Of a stretch of DNA of 64,000 nucleotides, positions 1 to 12,599 are shown piece after piece. Position 1 is the first letter of the stretch, and each line of letters opens with the position of its first letter. The stretch covers positions 2,232,001 through 2,296,000 of the forward strand of contig JAZAYU010000001.1 of the NCBI GenBank assembly GCA_038501625.1, in the 5' to 3' direction. Under the pieces are notes generated by a model. It was not told the origin of the DNA, made no database searches, and saw nothing but the letters and a program-made list of their open reading frames with translations. Position numbers and translations under genes: made by a program. The stretch is from Corbicula japonica (taxonomy: Eukaryota > Mollusca > Bivalvia > Venerida > Cyrenidae).

Positions 1-350
1 AAGAAATACATATGACACCTTTTTAATGACGAGTTGGCAACCTTTTATATATGTTTTTGTTATTTTTGACAAATCGTCGGATGTGAATTGCTGGTGAGAA
101 AAGTTTAAAGTGTTATTAGTGTAATTAAGCATTAGCGTTACAATCAAAGAATACCATTACCTAATATTGCATAATTATTATGAGATTTATTAAAAAAATA
201 ATCATGAAACATTGTGAACGCATAGCTGCTTAGAATCGGTCACACCGTTATAAATAAGAACAAAAATCTCTGTTTCCACCTGGAAAACAAAACCAGAAAA
301 AGAAATGCGAATCCTGTGCCTATGCCGTACCATCGCAGTCGGATCAGGTC
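1..350. other. intergenic, nothing recognised
   Basis: AT-rich sequence with no open frame resembling a known protein and no repeat recognised elsewhere in the window. Confidence 0.4.
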
Positions 351-472
351 TGAAGGTTATAAAACTGAGCTTGGAAACCAGTCTCAAATCTCAAGCATCT
401 GATTGGCTGATTCAGCCAATCAGATGCTTGAGATTTGAGACTGGTTTCCATGCTCAGCTTTATAACCTTGGG
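351..472. repeat. foldback MITE family F1, copy 1 (near-perfect palindrome)
   Basis: The left arm begins GGTTATAAAACTGAG and continues through ACCAGTCTCAAATCTCAAGC and ATCTGATTGGCTGA. The right arm is its near-exact reverse complement, ending in TCAGCTTTATAACC. The loop is only a few bases, so the whole element can form one long hairpin. Related copies lie at 3.85, 8.7, 14.3, 24.5, 35.7 and 38.4 kb, which makes it a mobile MITE-like family and not a local accident. There is no coding capacity. Confidence 0.85.
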
Positions 473-1122
473 CACTGAACTCTGAGAGATTCTCTTTTAT
501 ATTGACAAAATAATAAAAGTTACAGATATAAGTTAATTTCATACAAACTAAGACATTCACAATAGCTCTCGCGAGACTGAGCAGATATTGGAAGAAATGA
601 GAAATCAACCTAATTATTTGTCTACTGTATTATGGCTGGCTTAATTGAAAATAAAACGCAATAAAATTAAAATAGAGAGAGAAAACAAATTCAACTTTTG
701 TAAGCATATTGTTTCAGTACCAGAATTCGTCTCAAGCTTTGATATATGTCTTGAGTTTTTATTACACTCGGTACAGTACCTTCAAAGTACACTAAAATAA
801 TATACTCAGTACACTAGACGCGTGCATTTATTGTGTCTGTCGCTATGACAAAATTATGACAATGGGTTTTATAAACATTTATGTTACAATTAGGTCAAAT
901 AATTTTAAAAAGTCAATAAATTTTCAAAAGTATTTGTGTTACAATCATGCTATAAAGTGTTAACGATTCAAATCAGAACAAAAGTATGAGTATGTTAAAA
1001 TTCTAAAGTCTAATGAAAACTTGAATATCTTTAATCTCAAGATAAGTATTTTCTTCAATAAAGCCGTGATATTTTCCTCTTTAGAGTTGTTCTTAGCTTG
1101 ATATGTTGTTCACAGTCTTTTT
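473..1122. other. intergenic, nothing recognised
   Basis: AT-rich DNA with no supported gene or repeat. Confidence 0.4.
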
Positions 1123-1282
1123 GTCACAATCTTCCTCAATAGGAAACTCCACTCATGATTTCTGAAGAAAGTTTACTTATTCTTTGTTAACATGATAGGT
1201 CACAATCTTCCTCAATAGGAAACTCCACTCATGATTTCTGAAGAAAGTTTACTTATTCTTTGTTAACATGATAGGTCACAAT
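1123..1282. repeat. 76-bp tandem duplication
   Basis: The unit beginning GTCACAATCTTCCTCAATAG occurs at 1123 and again at 1199, apparently identical over 76 bp. A third partial start (GTCACAATCTTAAG) lies at 1275. The identity suggests a very recent duplication or an assembly artefact. Confidence 0.85.
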
Positions 1283-3454
1283 CTTAAGTCCAAACATTAG
1301 GCAAGCTGTGAAGACAGATTTATCATCGTTTACGATTTACATTTTTTAGCTTTTTTGTTCTGTTAACGATTAACTTATTTAATCCCGTAACCGTGAAAAT
1401 GTGCATGTATATAAGGCAGCTGTTTATTCCTGCTTTAAATTTTATAAACGTTGACGGATATTGTCTTCACTTTACAGGTAAATGTTCTTCTTATATTTAA
1501 TTTAAGGCATATGTTTAAGCAAGTTTTAATATTTCGATATTAATTTTTATCATGTTACTATTTTCTTGTGTTACTATATCACATGGTATTTTCAGTATGA
1601 AAGTGTAGATTTTAGTCCGGACTGCGTTTACAAAATTCCGATGTGAAAAGGGTGTTTAATTTTGATTTCCAAATTGCATTATAGGTAATAATTTTATTTA
1701 TGGTTATGAAATTAAAATACTTGTAGATGGAGCTGCCGTGATATTTAAATAGATAAAAAAAGGGACCTTTAAAGCCACCGAACAAGATAAACAAAATATT
1801 GCATGCTAAATTTGATTGAAACTACGTACATTCATTTAGGTAAAGCTTGTAATTATATGATGTTTAATTGAAGTAAAATTTGTATAAGAATAAATAATAA
1901 TTTCAGTATAAAAATCTTGTATTTCGTAAAAGCCAACATTTCGGTATTATGTAAGATCCATAATGTTACTTGAATAGTTCTATAATAGTTTATGCTAAAT
2001 TTCTCCTATGATATGTTACGGTCTGTGTAAATTAAACAACATCTTGTGAGTGAATTTATTTTCAAATCATAATGAACTGTTGATTCGTGAAAAAAATTAT
2101 AAACGCTGGCGGATCTCGTCTTTACTTTGCAGAATGCTACGTCAATGTAGCGCGCGAGCAACACGCCCCATCCCTTAGGATGACATTTTACGTGCGATGG
2201 TTGGTACACGACCTCTAACGCCGCATAGCAGCATAGCGCATAGCAGGGATTTTCGACGCATAAACAGGGCGGCGGCGTTTATGTGGCGTCGCTCAACGCA
2301 TAAAGCAGCAATTTCCTGTATAGGGCGCAACTGGCTATTTTGCCACGTTAAGAAGATTAATTTAACCATTTGTTATAAAAGTTTAAAACAGAGTTAAAAT
2401 ATTTGAAGAAAACGATGGTGATGACGTTGTTGAAAAATATGTCCCGTCGTTTCGAAATGGGAGTCTCCATAGTTGTTTCTATTCAGTGTTGTAGGAAGCT
2501 GTTACTTGCTTAAGTTATTTTTATATTTTTTTATTGTTCCAGTAACGACAGAATTATGGCACTTGATTAAGTCAAATTTAAATATTCTTATCATTTATAA
2601 ACGTGTAAATTAATGACATGCTCGTTGACCTAGTCGGTAAAATTTGTTTTATTGTTATTTTGTGGCACACATTGCCCTTAAAAAACCATTGACGATTTTT
2701 AGTATCAACCTTGCTTATTCTACGTAATGGTTACCACGGCCCCAACCCCGTCTTGGCAGGGTCTTTCCTAGAGTGTTTTTTTTTTCAAAGGCAGGGGTAT
2801 TCCCTGGATTAAGGCAATTGTTACAGTACAAATAATATGTGCTTTACTTGGGACTAATAGCAACGTATGTAAAAAACAAGTTAAGTTTGAATAAACCTCA
2901 GTTAAGTATGCGTGTTTGCAGATACATCAATTGGTTTGGTTCACAATTAAACCAGTCTTACTAAATCTTTGTTAGAATATACATGTCAACAAGTTTAATT
3001 TAAAGCTTGGTTAAGTGGACTCAAACATTAACGATTTGATTCTGTTACTTTCGGCAAAGTTTAGGATCTTAGTAACTCCAGTTAGATTAAATACCAGATT
3101 ATATACACAATTTCAAAACTTTGTTACAATACTCATTTCTGCGACCGGTAGGATGCGCCCTAGAAACGTTTTACCTATTTTCTTCATTAAAAGCGATTCA
3201 TCCGAAGAAAACGGACATACATGTATAGCTGTGCGCCATACATGCAATTTATATGTACGTGTATCATATTTCAAATTATCAGGCAAAATATCTCACAAAA
3301 GCCTACTTAAAAAGGAGAAATTATTTGTATAGAAACCGACTGATTTTGATTTTGTTATTATTTATTTGTTTTATTTCCAAATTTCAATAAGAAATCTTGA
3401 AAATTCTAATTCAACAGTCATGTGCAGAAAGACAAATTGATATTTTCAGAAAGT
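1283..3454. other. intergenic; GC-rich island at 2140-2345, otherwise unassigned
   Basis: Mostly AT-rich and without a recognisable gene. At 2140-2345 a GC-richer patch contains repeated CGCATA and GCATAAA motifs and a local inverted repeat (CGACGCATAAAC against GTTTATGTGGCGTCG). The short phrase TTTATAAACG..GACGGAT..GTCTTCACTTTACAG at about 1440 recurs with changes at about 2097, suggesting an old local duplication. The open frames of 60-105 codons here match nothing I know. Confidence 0.4.
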
Positions 3455-3565
3455 GACTTATAGACCCATTGGGTCGGGTGTCTGTTATATTTTGTATTAT
3501 TGTATTACATGTATATGTTTCTTGTACACAGGTCACTATAATAAAAGAATACTTACTTACTTACT
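3455..3565 (+). mobile_element. LINE 3' end relic
   Basis: The sequence resembles the 3' end of a non-LTR retrotransposon. A T-rich tail leads to CACTATAATAAAAGAATA followed by a short TTAC microsatellite (CTTACTTACTTAC), the typical end of many invertebrate LINEs. No reverse-transcriptase frame is recognised upstream, so this is either a strongly 5'-truncated copy or chance similarity. Confidence 0.45.
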
Positions 3566-3847
3566 ATCATGAGGATTATTTTCACTAAATTTATTGTTAT
3601 TAATATTTTGTTAGCATCAAGTGGCTATTTAATAAACCAGTAATGTAATAATTAACCATGGTATACAACCAATTTGTGCATTAAGATCAGATAATACCTA
3701 AGATCCTGTTTAAACATAGTGATAATGAAAACAAGTAGTTATTTTTAAATACATGTTAGAAAAAATAAAAATGTCTCAGTCGGCAATTCCGGATCTACAT
3801 TTTACTTTTACCAACCACCGACTATGTTCAGTCTAAATTCTTTACCT

Positions 3848-3980
3848 GGGCTGAAGGTTATAAAACTGAGATTGAAAACCAGTTTTAAATCTCAAGCATC
3901 TGATTGACTAGTCGCCATTTCAGCTAATCAGATGATTGTGATTTGACACTGGTTTTCATTCTCAGTTTTATAACGGTGGG
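3848..3980. repeat. foldback MITE family F1, copy 2 (diverged)
   Basis: The arms GAAGGTTATAAAACTGAGAT and CTCAGTTTTATAACGG flank AAATCTCAAGCATCTGATTG and its complement. Several arm mismatches indicate an older copy than the one at 351. Confidence 0.8.
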
Positions 3981-5149
3981 ATCTTAATAATAAAAAAGCT
4001 AAAGTAATTAATTATTAGGTACAACCATCATAAGCGGTAGTAATCATCTTGTAATTTAGACGTTATCACATGAACTAAGCATAGTGTTAAATGACAGCAT
4101 AACGAGTTAGCAAACGTTTAATTAAATGCGTTGTCATTCACGAAGTAGGCTTCCTCTTTTCATCACTTCCATATTTTGACACCTATGGTTCGTAGTTTTT
4201 TGGTAATAATTTACATATTTCACGCATTTTAACTAGTACGGCAAATCCAAAAATGCAGACACAATTCTTCGGCAGTATAATTTAAATAATGAAATAAAAA
4301 TCTGTATTATCTAATGACACATGCTATTTATGAATATAGCCGTTTCTTGTCACCGTATGTATGTTTTATTTTATAATAATGGTTGAAATTATTTTTGAGC
4401 CAATGACAATGCAGTATTTTTGAAATATTTCAAACCTTAATTCTCATAAAGTCGCGCGTCTGAAATGTGTTTATTATAGGTCGATTTCCTCCATAATATT
4501 GTCCGAACATTTATTGATAAACATGTATAACTAGTTCGTCGACGATCTTCTACAATGTTCAAGGAGGCGTGACTTAGAAAGTTTGAAAAAGGAAAATCTT
4601 ATAAATATTTAGTTTTGACTTGTTTGGCTTATGATAATCTTATTAAATTTCTTAACTCTTTATTTCATATATACGTCTGTTATCACATAGGCGACCAGTT
4701 TAGATCAAGATCAAAATCAATGTCATCTGATCAGTATTTTACACTTTTTTGTCACAAATAACCTAGTGAATCTAACAGGGAGAAGTGTCGGTCGTGATCA
4801 GACTACACGGATGAGCCCGTTGATCCGGAAATAAACTATTTTACCATACTATACAATTTTTCTTAATGAATAAAGGGTAAAATGGAACTTCCACGGTTGA
4901 AACCCTGTTACTCAAAGCAATGATAGACTGCTACACAGGTTTTTTTCCTGGGAATCAGTAATGTTCGCATGTTGTTTTCAGATAAAGAAATTTCATAATT
5001 CACTTTCTAAAATATTCTCTCAGTATGTTTACGGGCCATTGAATGGCGAAACTACTTTTACTTTGACTATTGATTTCTGCATACCCATATATGGTTATTT
5101 AGGCGGCGACTGTCTTGTCAGTTACAAAATAATTTCGACCATTATATAC
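3981..5149. other. intergenic, nothing recognised
   Basis: AT-rich DNA. A 74-codon open frame at 4961-5185 matches no family I recognise and ends inside the hairpin at 5150-5251. Confidence 0.4.
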
Positions 5150-5251
5150 GTTATAGTTTATTTTGAGGCTTGTATGAAAAACTAAACGGTCGCCCAGCTG
5201 CGCTGGGCCTGACCGTTTAATTTTCATACAAGCCTCAAAATAAACTATAAC
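5150..5251. repeat. long perfect-arm hairpin with GC-rich apex
   Basis: GTTATAGTTTATTTTGAGGC and the bases that follow, through TAAACGGTC, are mirrored by GACCGTTTA and GCCTCAAAATAAACTATAAC. The apex is CCCAGCTGCGCTGGG, itself palindromic. The arms are about 45 bp with at most one or two mismatches. No coding potential is seen. It is probably a small foldback element. Confidence 0.85.
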
Positions 5252-5869
5252 CTATACATAACACACATGCATATTAAGGCCCACAAGGCCAACTTAAGCG
5301 GTCTGATAATCATAATAAACAAACTACAAACATCACAATCGGCCAACGTGTAAAACTAAGGACGAATTGAAATTCTTACGCAAGTTTATTTTATTAAAAA
5401 ACTAAGTAACTCATATTGCGTTATCTACCTACAAAAATGTATCTATTGAGACAATAAATCCGTCGCTTGAATCAAGTGTTCGAACAAATACCTACTTAGT
5501 TTTTTGCGCTCGTTTCGGCTTCTATTTTCTATAGAAACGTCTTAATAAACTCTATCCTATACATAATCGATACAATTGTACATACAACAATATATATAAT
5601 AAGAATTGTGCAATGCCACTCAATCAGAATTACAAGAGACTGTATAACACTTTGTCTTAAAATACTAAATTAAAAGACTTAAAGAGATCATACAGACAGG
5701 GTGAATCACATTGAAATTGAATTTAAGAGAAATTGTATTCAGAATTCCATAAGAATTACCAGTATTTATAAATAAAGGAACACTTGTGTGTATATGAAAG
5801 TAAGTTTATGCGTATAGGGACATAAAAATCTTCAATGGACCTACAGAGGTGCAATACATACATAGCCCA

Positions 5870-6245
5870 ATTGCGATAGTGGCGGTGAAAATTTTATTAA
5901 GGTATCACTAACGTTGCAAATGGTGAAAGCTGGCTAAAATTTCAAAAATGAATTTTGGGGAAAATACTCATTGCCTCGGATGCCTTCTAGATTTCAGTGA
6001 AGAAATGTATTTATCTAAAGATGTACTAATGCTTGCAAGCTCAGTGTTAAGTCTAATTCATGTTTCAATACCAAGCACATACTAAAACAAAAGAAAAACC
6101 ATTTGCATGAGAACTCTGAAATTCATGGACAATATACCAAAACAACTCATATATGATATAAGTATATGCTGGTCTACAATCATTAGTGCCAATTCGTCAA
6201 AATAATGTTAGGGTTTTCAAGAAATTCAAGAAAAACTTCCGGGTC
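5870..6245 (-). repeat. dispersed repeat C, copy 1
   Basis: This stretch is the diverged reverse complement of 36515-36860. Shared phrases include CCTAACATTATTTTGAC (as its complement here), AGCACATACTAAAACAAAAG and GAATTTCAGAGTTCTCAT in opposite senses. No protein is encoded. Confidence 0.7.
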
Positions 6246-6555
6246 TACTTTCGGTTTAACCGTCAAAACATTTTGATGTACCTTTTCAAAACTCGACATT
6301 AGTTCACACTGGCAGACCAATGAAAGTAAGGAAAAATAGTGTCATGACGGTCTATTTAAGTTTGGAGGCTAAAATTGTTTGAAAAAAAACCGCTTAATTT
6401 ACATAGAACACACACAAACAAAAAGGAAATACCGTTTGCACAAGACCTCTGTAATAGCTGTTTAAAACGTCTAAAATGACACAGATATCGCATAAACACT
6501 TATTTACAATAATTTGCGTTCATCGGTCAAAACAGTGTCAGAAATTTTAGGTAGT
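6246..6555. other. intergenic, nothing recognised
   Basis: AT-rich DNA with no supported feature. Confidence 0.35.
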
Positions 6556-6727
6556 CCATGAATTTAAAGCATTCTGATGATGATGATGATGACGACGACG
6601 ACGACGATGACGATGACGATGACGATGATGATGATAGCAAAGGTAATTATTAATTCCCGGGGTAGTTATCACTTTTTTCGGACTCGCGAGTACGGAGCTC
6701 TCGACCAGAATGCTTTAAATTCATAGG
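6556..6727. repeat. small TIR element enclosing a GAY triplet array
   Basis: The terminal inverted repeats CCATGAATTTAAAGCATTCT (left) and AGAATGCTTTAAATTCAT (right) bound a GAT/GAC triplet run at about 6575-6637. The triplet array lies wholly inside the arms, so it may have spread with the element. Confidence 0.7.
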
Positions 6728-8636
6728 GTATATGATATTTATTATTTCAAATCCAACACGATTTTTTATTATACTGATTTCGTCTAAAAGGTAAATGACT
6801 TCATGCAATTAATACGGAAGCGTTGCGGTGATACATTGGGTTTGTGTCAAGGTCGCTTCACTACAATGCTTGTGGTTATTTTAAGAATTTTATTTCAATA
6901 TTAACAAAGTATTATTAAAAATGGCATTAACTTTCTTTTGAGATAACCACTAACTATTTAAGTTGACAAACTTTATAAATGGATCGAAGGGATTGAGATT
7001 TTATTTTCTCTATAAAATGTTGTGGTAACTTATTTGAAATGTCAAAAACTGTTGAATATCTAGGTATTACAAAACGAATAATTAATTTAAAAAATCATAT
7101 ATTGGCCTTTTTGAGTTAACGTTTACATATTAGTCTAAACTGTTATGTGCAGTTAATGCAGTTTTTTACTTTTTATAAGTTAAAACAGTTATTTGATGAA
7201 AGGAGCAGGTTCGTGAAGGTCGAATGTTGGTTTAAAATATTAAAAATTTAAGTTACACTCCTCAATTTAAATGCCTTTGAATACGTTAATGGTCATACTT
7301 TTGATATAATATATGGACAAAAAATATGATTTTTTGCATATTTTCCGCACTTGAAGCTATTTTGCTGATCCGTTATCCAACTGCTTTATCAGTGGTCGAT
7401 ATAAAACTGTTATAATATCGATGCCTTTTACCAATATGAAAATCATCCCAAATTGTTGAAAATATAACAGAAAAATGCATACTTTGAAACATTTTCAAAT
7501 TTCAGAACACCTGTCGATTTCAACTTCGAGTTTAAAGTTTTCGTTTTCTTATTTAAAAAAAATGAGATATATAGAAAGTAAATACTTATTGTATTTGTTG
7601 AGTATAGCCTCTTTTTGTAATCTGTTCTGCCTAGTTTGCCGTAAACAAAATCATTTTGACAGGATTTTTTCACACCTAAAAGTTGTTAACATAGACTAAA
7701 ATGGGCACTTTCTATTTGTTGGGCTTGACTGTGCGTATACACCATACCTTTTATGTCTTACGACGTATTGTCTTTATCAGAAAGGAGTTATTTTGAAGTT
7801 TATATGATTCATTTCTCTATTCACACGTAGAAGTAACATGTCCGGGACAATTAGACGAACATATAAACAACATGTTCTTATATCGTAACATACAACATAG
7901 ACAAGTTAAAAGGTGGAAAATACGTCGGATTTTGCACTTACATTTGACAGCAAACATGTTTGGACCATCATAAGAAACAAGGGTTAAATGGCGGAATCCT
8001 TTGAAGAGCTTCATAAAGTTAATAGTCATCATTCTTCTTAATGCATATGATTGTACGTCAGCAAAAACAAACAAGTTAACCGACAAACAACCTGACGTCA
8101 CAGGTTAGTCAGATTGTGCCGACTCACTTAGTCATACAGTGTACTGCTGGTCCAATATATGCGCACTCTAGAAGGTAACCTGGAGTGTGACGGTGTATCT
8201 TTCCCAAATCAGTAAGCTGGGAAGCTTCACAGCTTTACCACCATGCATACGTAAGATTCACACGTGGCATTTACTAGCCTCTTAACCATTTTTTCAACTA
8301 TGCCGATCATAGAATTTTAATTTGGCCGCATGCAACTGGAGTACATTTTTCAAAGTTTAAACATAATACATGAAAATTTGTCATTTTCACATTTTTATTT
8401 TCATGTAGGTCTAATTCTCCAGTGCAATATCACAGCAATGAGATTCAGTCAAAGTATAGGCCAAACTAACGAATATCGCTAATAATATTAACTTTTCAAT
8501 AAAATAATGATAAAAAGTATATTTGAGAAATTCCATTCTGTAACGATTCGACAGCTTAGCTGTTAGGATATAGATGCTGAACAGTTGAGGCTAGTTTCGA
8601 TATATCGTCCTCCTCGAAAACTGAACTGTTGCCAAG
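6728..8636. other. intergenic, nothing recognised
   Basis: AT-rich. Open frames of 74-94 codons occur on both strands (for example around 7443-7700 and 7817-8101), but their composition is low-complexity or unremarkable and matches no known family. Confidence 0.4.
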
Positions 8637-8892
8637 ATCATAAAACTTAAGATGGAGACCAGTCTAAAGTCTCAAACATCTGATTTGCTTAAATGGAGAC
8701 ACCCGATGTGACTCATATATTCATGCAGAATGCATCACTGCTATGACAGGATTGAATATGATAAAACTGAGATTGGAGACCAGTCTCAATTCTCGAGCAT
8801 CTTATTTGCTAACATGACCTGTCTACATTTCAGCCAATCAGATGATTGAGATTTAAGACTGGTTTCCATTCTCAGTTTTATAATCGTTGGCC
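8637..8892. repeat. foldback MITE family F1, one half copy plus one full copy
   Basis: A left arm alone lies at about 8637-8706 (ATAAAACTTAAGATGGAGAC). A full diverged copy at 8757-8892 runs from GATAAAACTGAGATTGGAGA to CTCAGTTTTATAATCG. Confidence 0.75.
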
Positions 8893-8968
8893 CAGAACCC
8901 TTTGAAATAAAAATCAAATCATGTTAAAAAATTACAATGATTGCAAATAACCTCTAAACTATTACACA

Positions 8969-10435
8969 GTGCCTATCCATATCGGCTGTTTCTTTGCGAA
9001 ATTCCCTATATCGGCTGTTTCTTTGCTTCGGCAACGGCTATTCTTTGCTAATAACAATGGATGGAGAGCATATGTCAGAGATTCCAGACGCAAATGTTAC
9101 ATATATTAGGTATATTGTACAAAAAAGGTTGTGCACGGAACATTAGAATGTCTAAACTATGCATTGTCGTGTTTACTTTTTAAATGTCGGCGATTGTGGC
9201 CGAAATCTCGATGAAACTAGTTGACGATACACAGACGTAGAGCACAGATCCAGCTTTTCTGCAGTCTATAACGAGTGTTTGCTTTGATATCTAACATATC
9301 AAGCGATATATTATATTCATTTCTTCAATATTCTTCCAATAAATACTTACAAATAGGTAGAAATATTAATAGATTTATCCAAAACCCTTTACTTACGGTT
9401 TATTTGGGGCATCGGCGGCCTCTCTGCTCACCAGTTTTTGATGCACAGGCTGACTCTCTGCATTGCGCACAGGTAGGCTCAATGATAATGACTACTTAGC
9501 ACCTGTTTACTCACTGTATTATGGACAATTTAGAATTTTGCCACTGCATTCTCCTTAATAGAATGTAAATTAACGTTACATGAGCAGGGGACTTCGAAGT
9601 TGAACGAGAAACCTTAAGGTTTATCGCAACTGTGTTAGTATCCTTTTTATGTAAGGTTAATGCATACATTGCTAAATGTTTATGAAAATGCTAATAGATA
9701 TGTTTAACAATAATAAAGCTTTTCAAAACTTTAACAAGGTTAAAACACTTATTTGATATGTACAGCCTATTTACATTCTATATTGCAGTTTTAGCACAGA
9801 ACTCCACTTGCCCATTTATTGGTCTATTCGCCGGTTCATTCGTTCGTCCGTTCGTTCATTGTCCGTTTTCCATCAACCGATCGTCCGTCGGTCGGTTCTT
9901 TCTCTCATCCCTTCCTCCCTCTCTCCGTTCATTCGTCCTTTTATGCACCTGAACGTCCATCCGTCCGTCCATTCATACTTCTCCCTAGTAGTCCGTTTCA
10001 TTGAACCTTTTCTATAAAATGATCATTTGGTTGTATAGCCTTACATTATATTATTAAGTATTTTTTGGAAGAATATTGAAGAAATGAATATAATATATCG
10101 CTTGATACGTTAGATATCAAAGCAAACACTCGTTATAGACTGCGGAAAAGCTGGATCTGTGCTCTACGTCTGTGTATCGTCAACTAGTTTCATCGAGATT
10201 TCGGCCACAATCGCCGATATTTAAAAAGTAAACACTACAATGCATAGTTTAGACATTCTAATGTTCCGTGCACAACCTTTTTTGTACAATATACCTTATA
10301 TCTGTAACATCTGCATCTGGAATCTTCGACATATGCTCTCCATCAATTGTTATTAGCAAAGAATAGCCGTTGCCGAAGCAAAGAAACAGCCGATGTAGGG
10401 AATTTCGCAAAGAAACAGCCGATATGGATAGGCAC
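8969..10435. mobile_element. long-terminal-inverted-repeat (foldback) element
   Basis: A left arm at 8969-9350 beginning GTGCCTATCCATATCGG is repeated in inverted orientation at 10056-10435, which ends CCGATATGGATAGGCAC. The arms are ~380 bp and highly similar, differing by scattered substitutions. The ~700-bp centre (9351-10055) holds a pyrimidine-rich run of CCGT/TTCGT-like units at about 9825-9990 and no transposase I can recognise. This is the architecture of a non-autonomous foldback DNA transposon. A target-site duplication is not clear. Confidence 0.85.
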
Positions 10436-12599
10436 CGTGTATTATCTAGAGCATCAGACTGAGCAGCAAAATTTTATGTAATGGCGTCATTACATAATAA
10501 ACTTCAGTTCGTTTTATGTAGTCAAATATTATATTGCATCCTTTCACACGACCATGAACATGGGAAATAATGTAAGCAATATAATTTTGTGAAAGTTTAA
10601 TTTTCATACCATAGTTATACTTAAATATATAATGTTTCTTAAGTGACTAAGCTAAACATAAGCACATAGAAGAAACAATAATGATATCGTAAAATTTAAT
10701 ACGGACCATATACCTTTAAAATGGATCTGTTTATAACATTAAAGATGCGACAGATTTTCACCTTTTAATGAAATTGAATGCGAAGTTCTTGCAAGTTAGT
10801 CGTATTTTGCAGATACGGCGAGGTTTCTACATGTGAAATGTGGAATATTGTGGAACATTAAATTATTATGGTATGTTTTTTTTCAAAACGTTTACATCAT
10901 GTGCGCATGTTTGAAACAGACCGCCACCGGTGAAAAGTGGAAAATTGTGGAACATTATATTTTGGTTTGTAAACCACTATGTTTTAAATGTTAAATTAGA
11001 TAAAATCATGCTATTGAACCTTATAAAAATGGTGATTGTAGTTTTTCCAAACGTTTTAATCATTGAACATGCGCTCATATTTAAAACAGAAAGCCATCCA
11101 AAGATTATGAAAGGTAATGTCTTTGAATTTCTATGTAAAATGTCACTTAAGATAAGAACACACATTTTTTATGTTTCCTTTCTACAATTTTACATCGCCA
11201 GTCCAAGAAAATGAGTTATTGTTCTAAAACAATTAAAATTAACATTTTTAATGTAAGGCTTTATGTGAGAGCAATAAAATTCTTTATTGTCATTATTCAT
11301 ACTCCGACTGCCAGAAAAAAGTGTTTGTCTTCGCGTTTTACTGCTATCTTAACACAAAACTCGCCGATTTTTTTCTTATTATATCTTTGTTATCACCGTT
11401 ATAAAGCGGCCATGTACAGTCCTCACTAAATGTCGACTGTTTTTTGCCTTAGTTTATTCGGTATAATTAAATACCAACTGAAAAAAGTTACTTAACACGC
11501 TTTACTTTAGGTTAATTTTTTTCTCATTTTTAGTACTTAGCTATTTTTTTGTTTAGGTCGTGCATTGCTATAAAATTGTCGTAAGTAAGATGTTAAAAGA
11601 AGAAAGAGAGCTTTCATGGTCGCGCTAAGAGCATGTCATCGTATACTGGAGTCTGACTTGGGATGTCAGCTGAACTGGAGGCTTGTAAGACAAAAATGTT
11701 TGCTGGGATATAGGTTGAAATGGTGACATGGAATAGATGGTTTAAAACTCTGAGGGAAAAATACCTTCACATAAATCTAATCAGGGCACAGTGTGTGAGA
11801 ACTGATCGTGAGGGGTATTTCTGTGATGTGAAGCGATTTGTAAGTTGAAATGTGTTTCTACATTGTGTGATAAATAAATGGATATAATATAAAATCTATT
11901 ATAAAGTGGATACATAATAAAATAAAATAATGAAGAGGATATTATTATTTGATTACTAATACGATGATTTGCTGGGTAAAACATTGTATTTGTGCATGAT
12001 TTCTTGAAGTGTTTATTAAGAGCATTGAGTTCAGAATCATTGATTTCAAAGACTTGAAACATGGTGGGAATTTATCACGAAATATTCCATAATTATGTTT
12101 GTTTTATAATGAAAAGATCTGAAAAAATAACATCGACTTATAACATACATGTACAATCAATACAAGCATGCAATATTTTCAATTCGTTCGTCGAGTCTGC
12201 ATTCAACAACTTGACTTGATTTACATTCTCGATTAAAAGGGTTTTCACTGGCCCCCTATTAATCTTAAGTTTTCACCTCAACCTCCCCCTTAATTCAGAA
12301 GTGATGTCTTCTGTTTAAGGCACTGTTCTGTTCTTTTTGCGAAATATTGACTAATGACGAATTCCTATCCCAAAATGTCATAAGTTCGTTTCGCAACAGA
12401 AAACCATTTACAATCACAAATTACGATGTCCGCATTCCAAAAAAAAACAAAATATACATTTAAACATTTTTCTTATGGAAAGACATATATGTTAACTCCA
12501 TAAACTTCAACTTCAAACTGGCTGTCGTTTCAAATCAGTATAAACATCGTTACGGTCACCATAGTTATCAAATACATGTTCGTAACGACATGACAATTA
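10436..12599. other. intergenic; internal near-repeat at 10850-11110
   Basis: No gene is recognised. At about 10849-10930 and 10938-11110 the phrases GTGGAATATTGTGGAACATT and GTGGAAAATTGTGGAACATT recur, followed by related text (CAAAACGTTTACATCAT against CCAAACGTTTTAATCAT). This indicates an old imperfect tandem duplication with an ~85-bp offset. Confidence 0.45.

Noticed and set aside
3015..3332. 105-codon + strand frame
   Set aside because: No known domain, no splice context and AT-rich composition similar to the surroundings. Likely chance.
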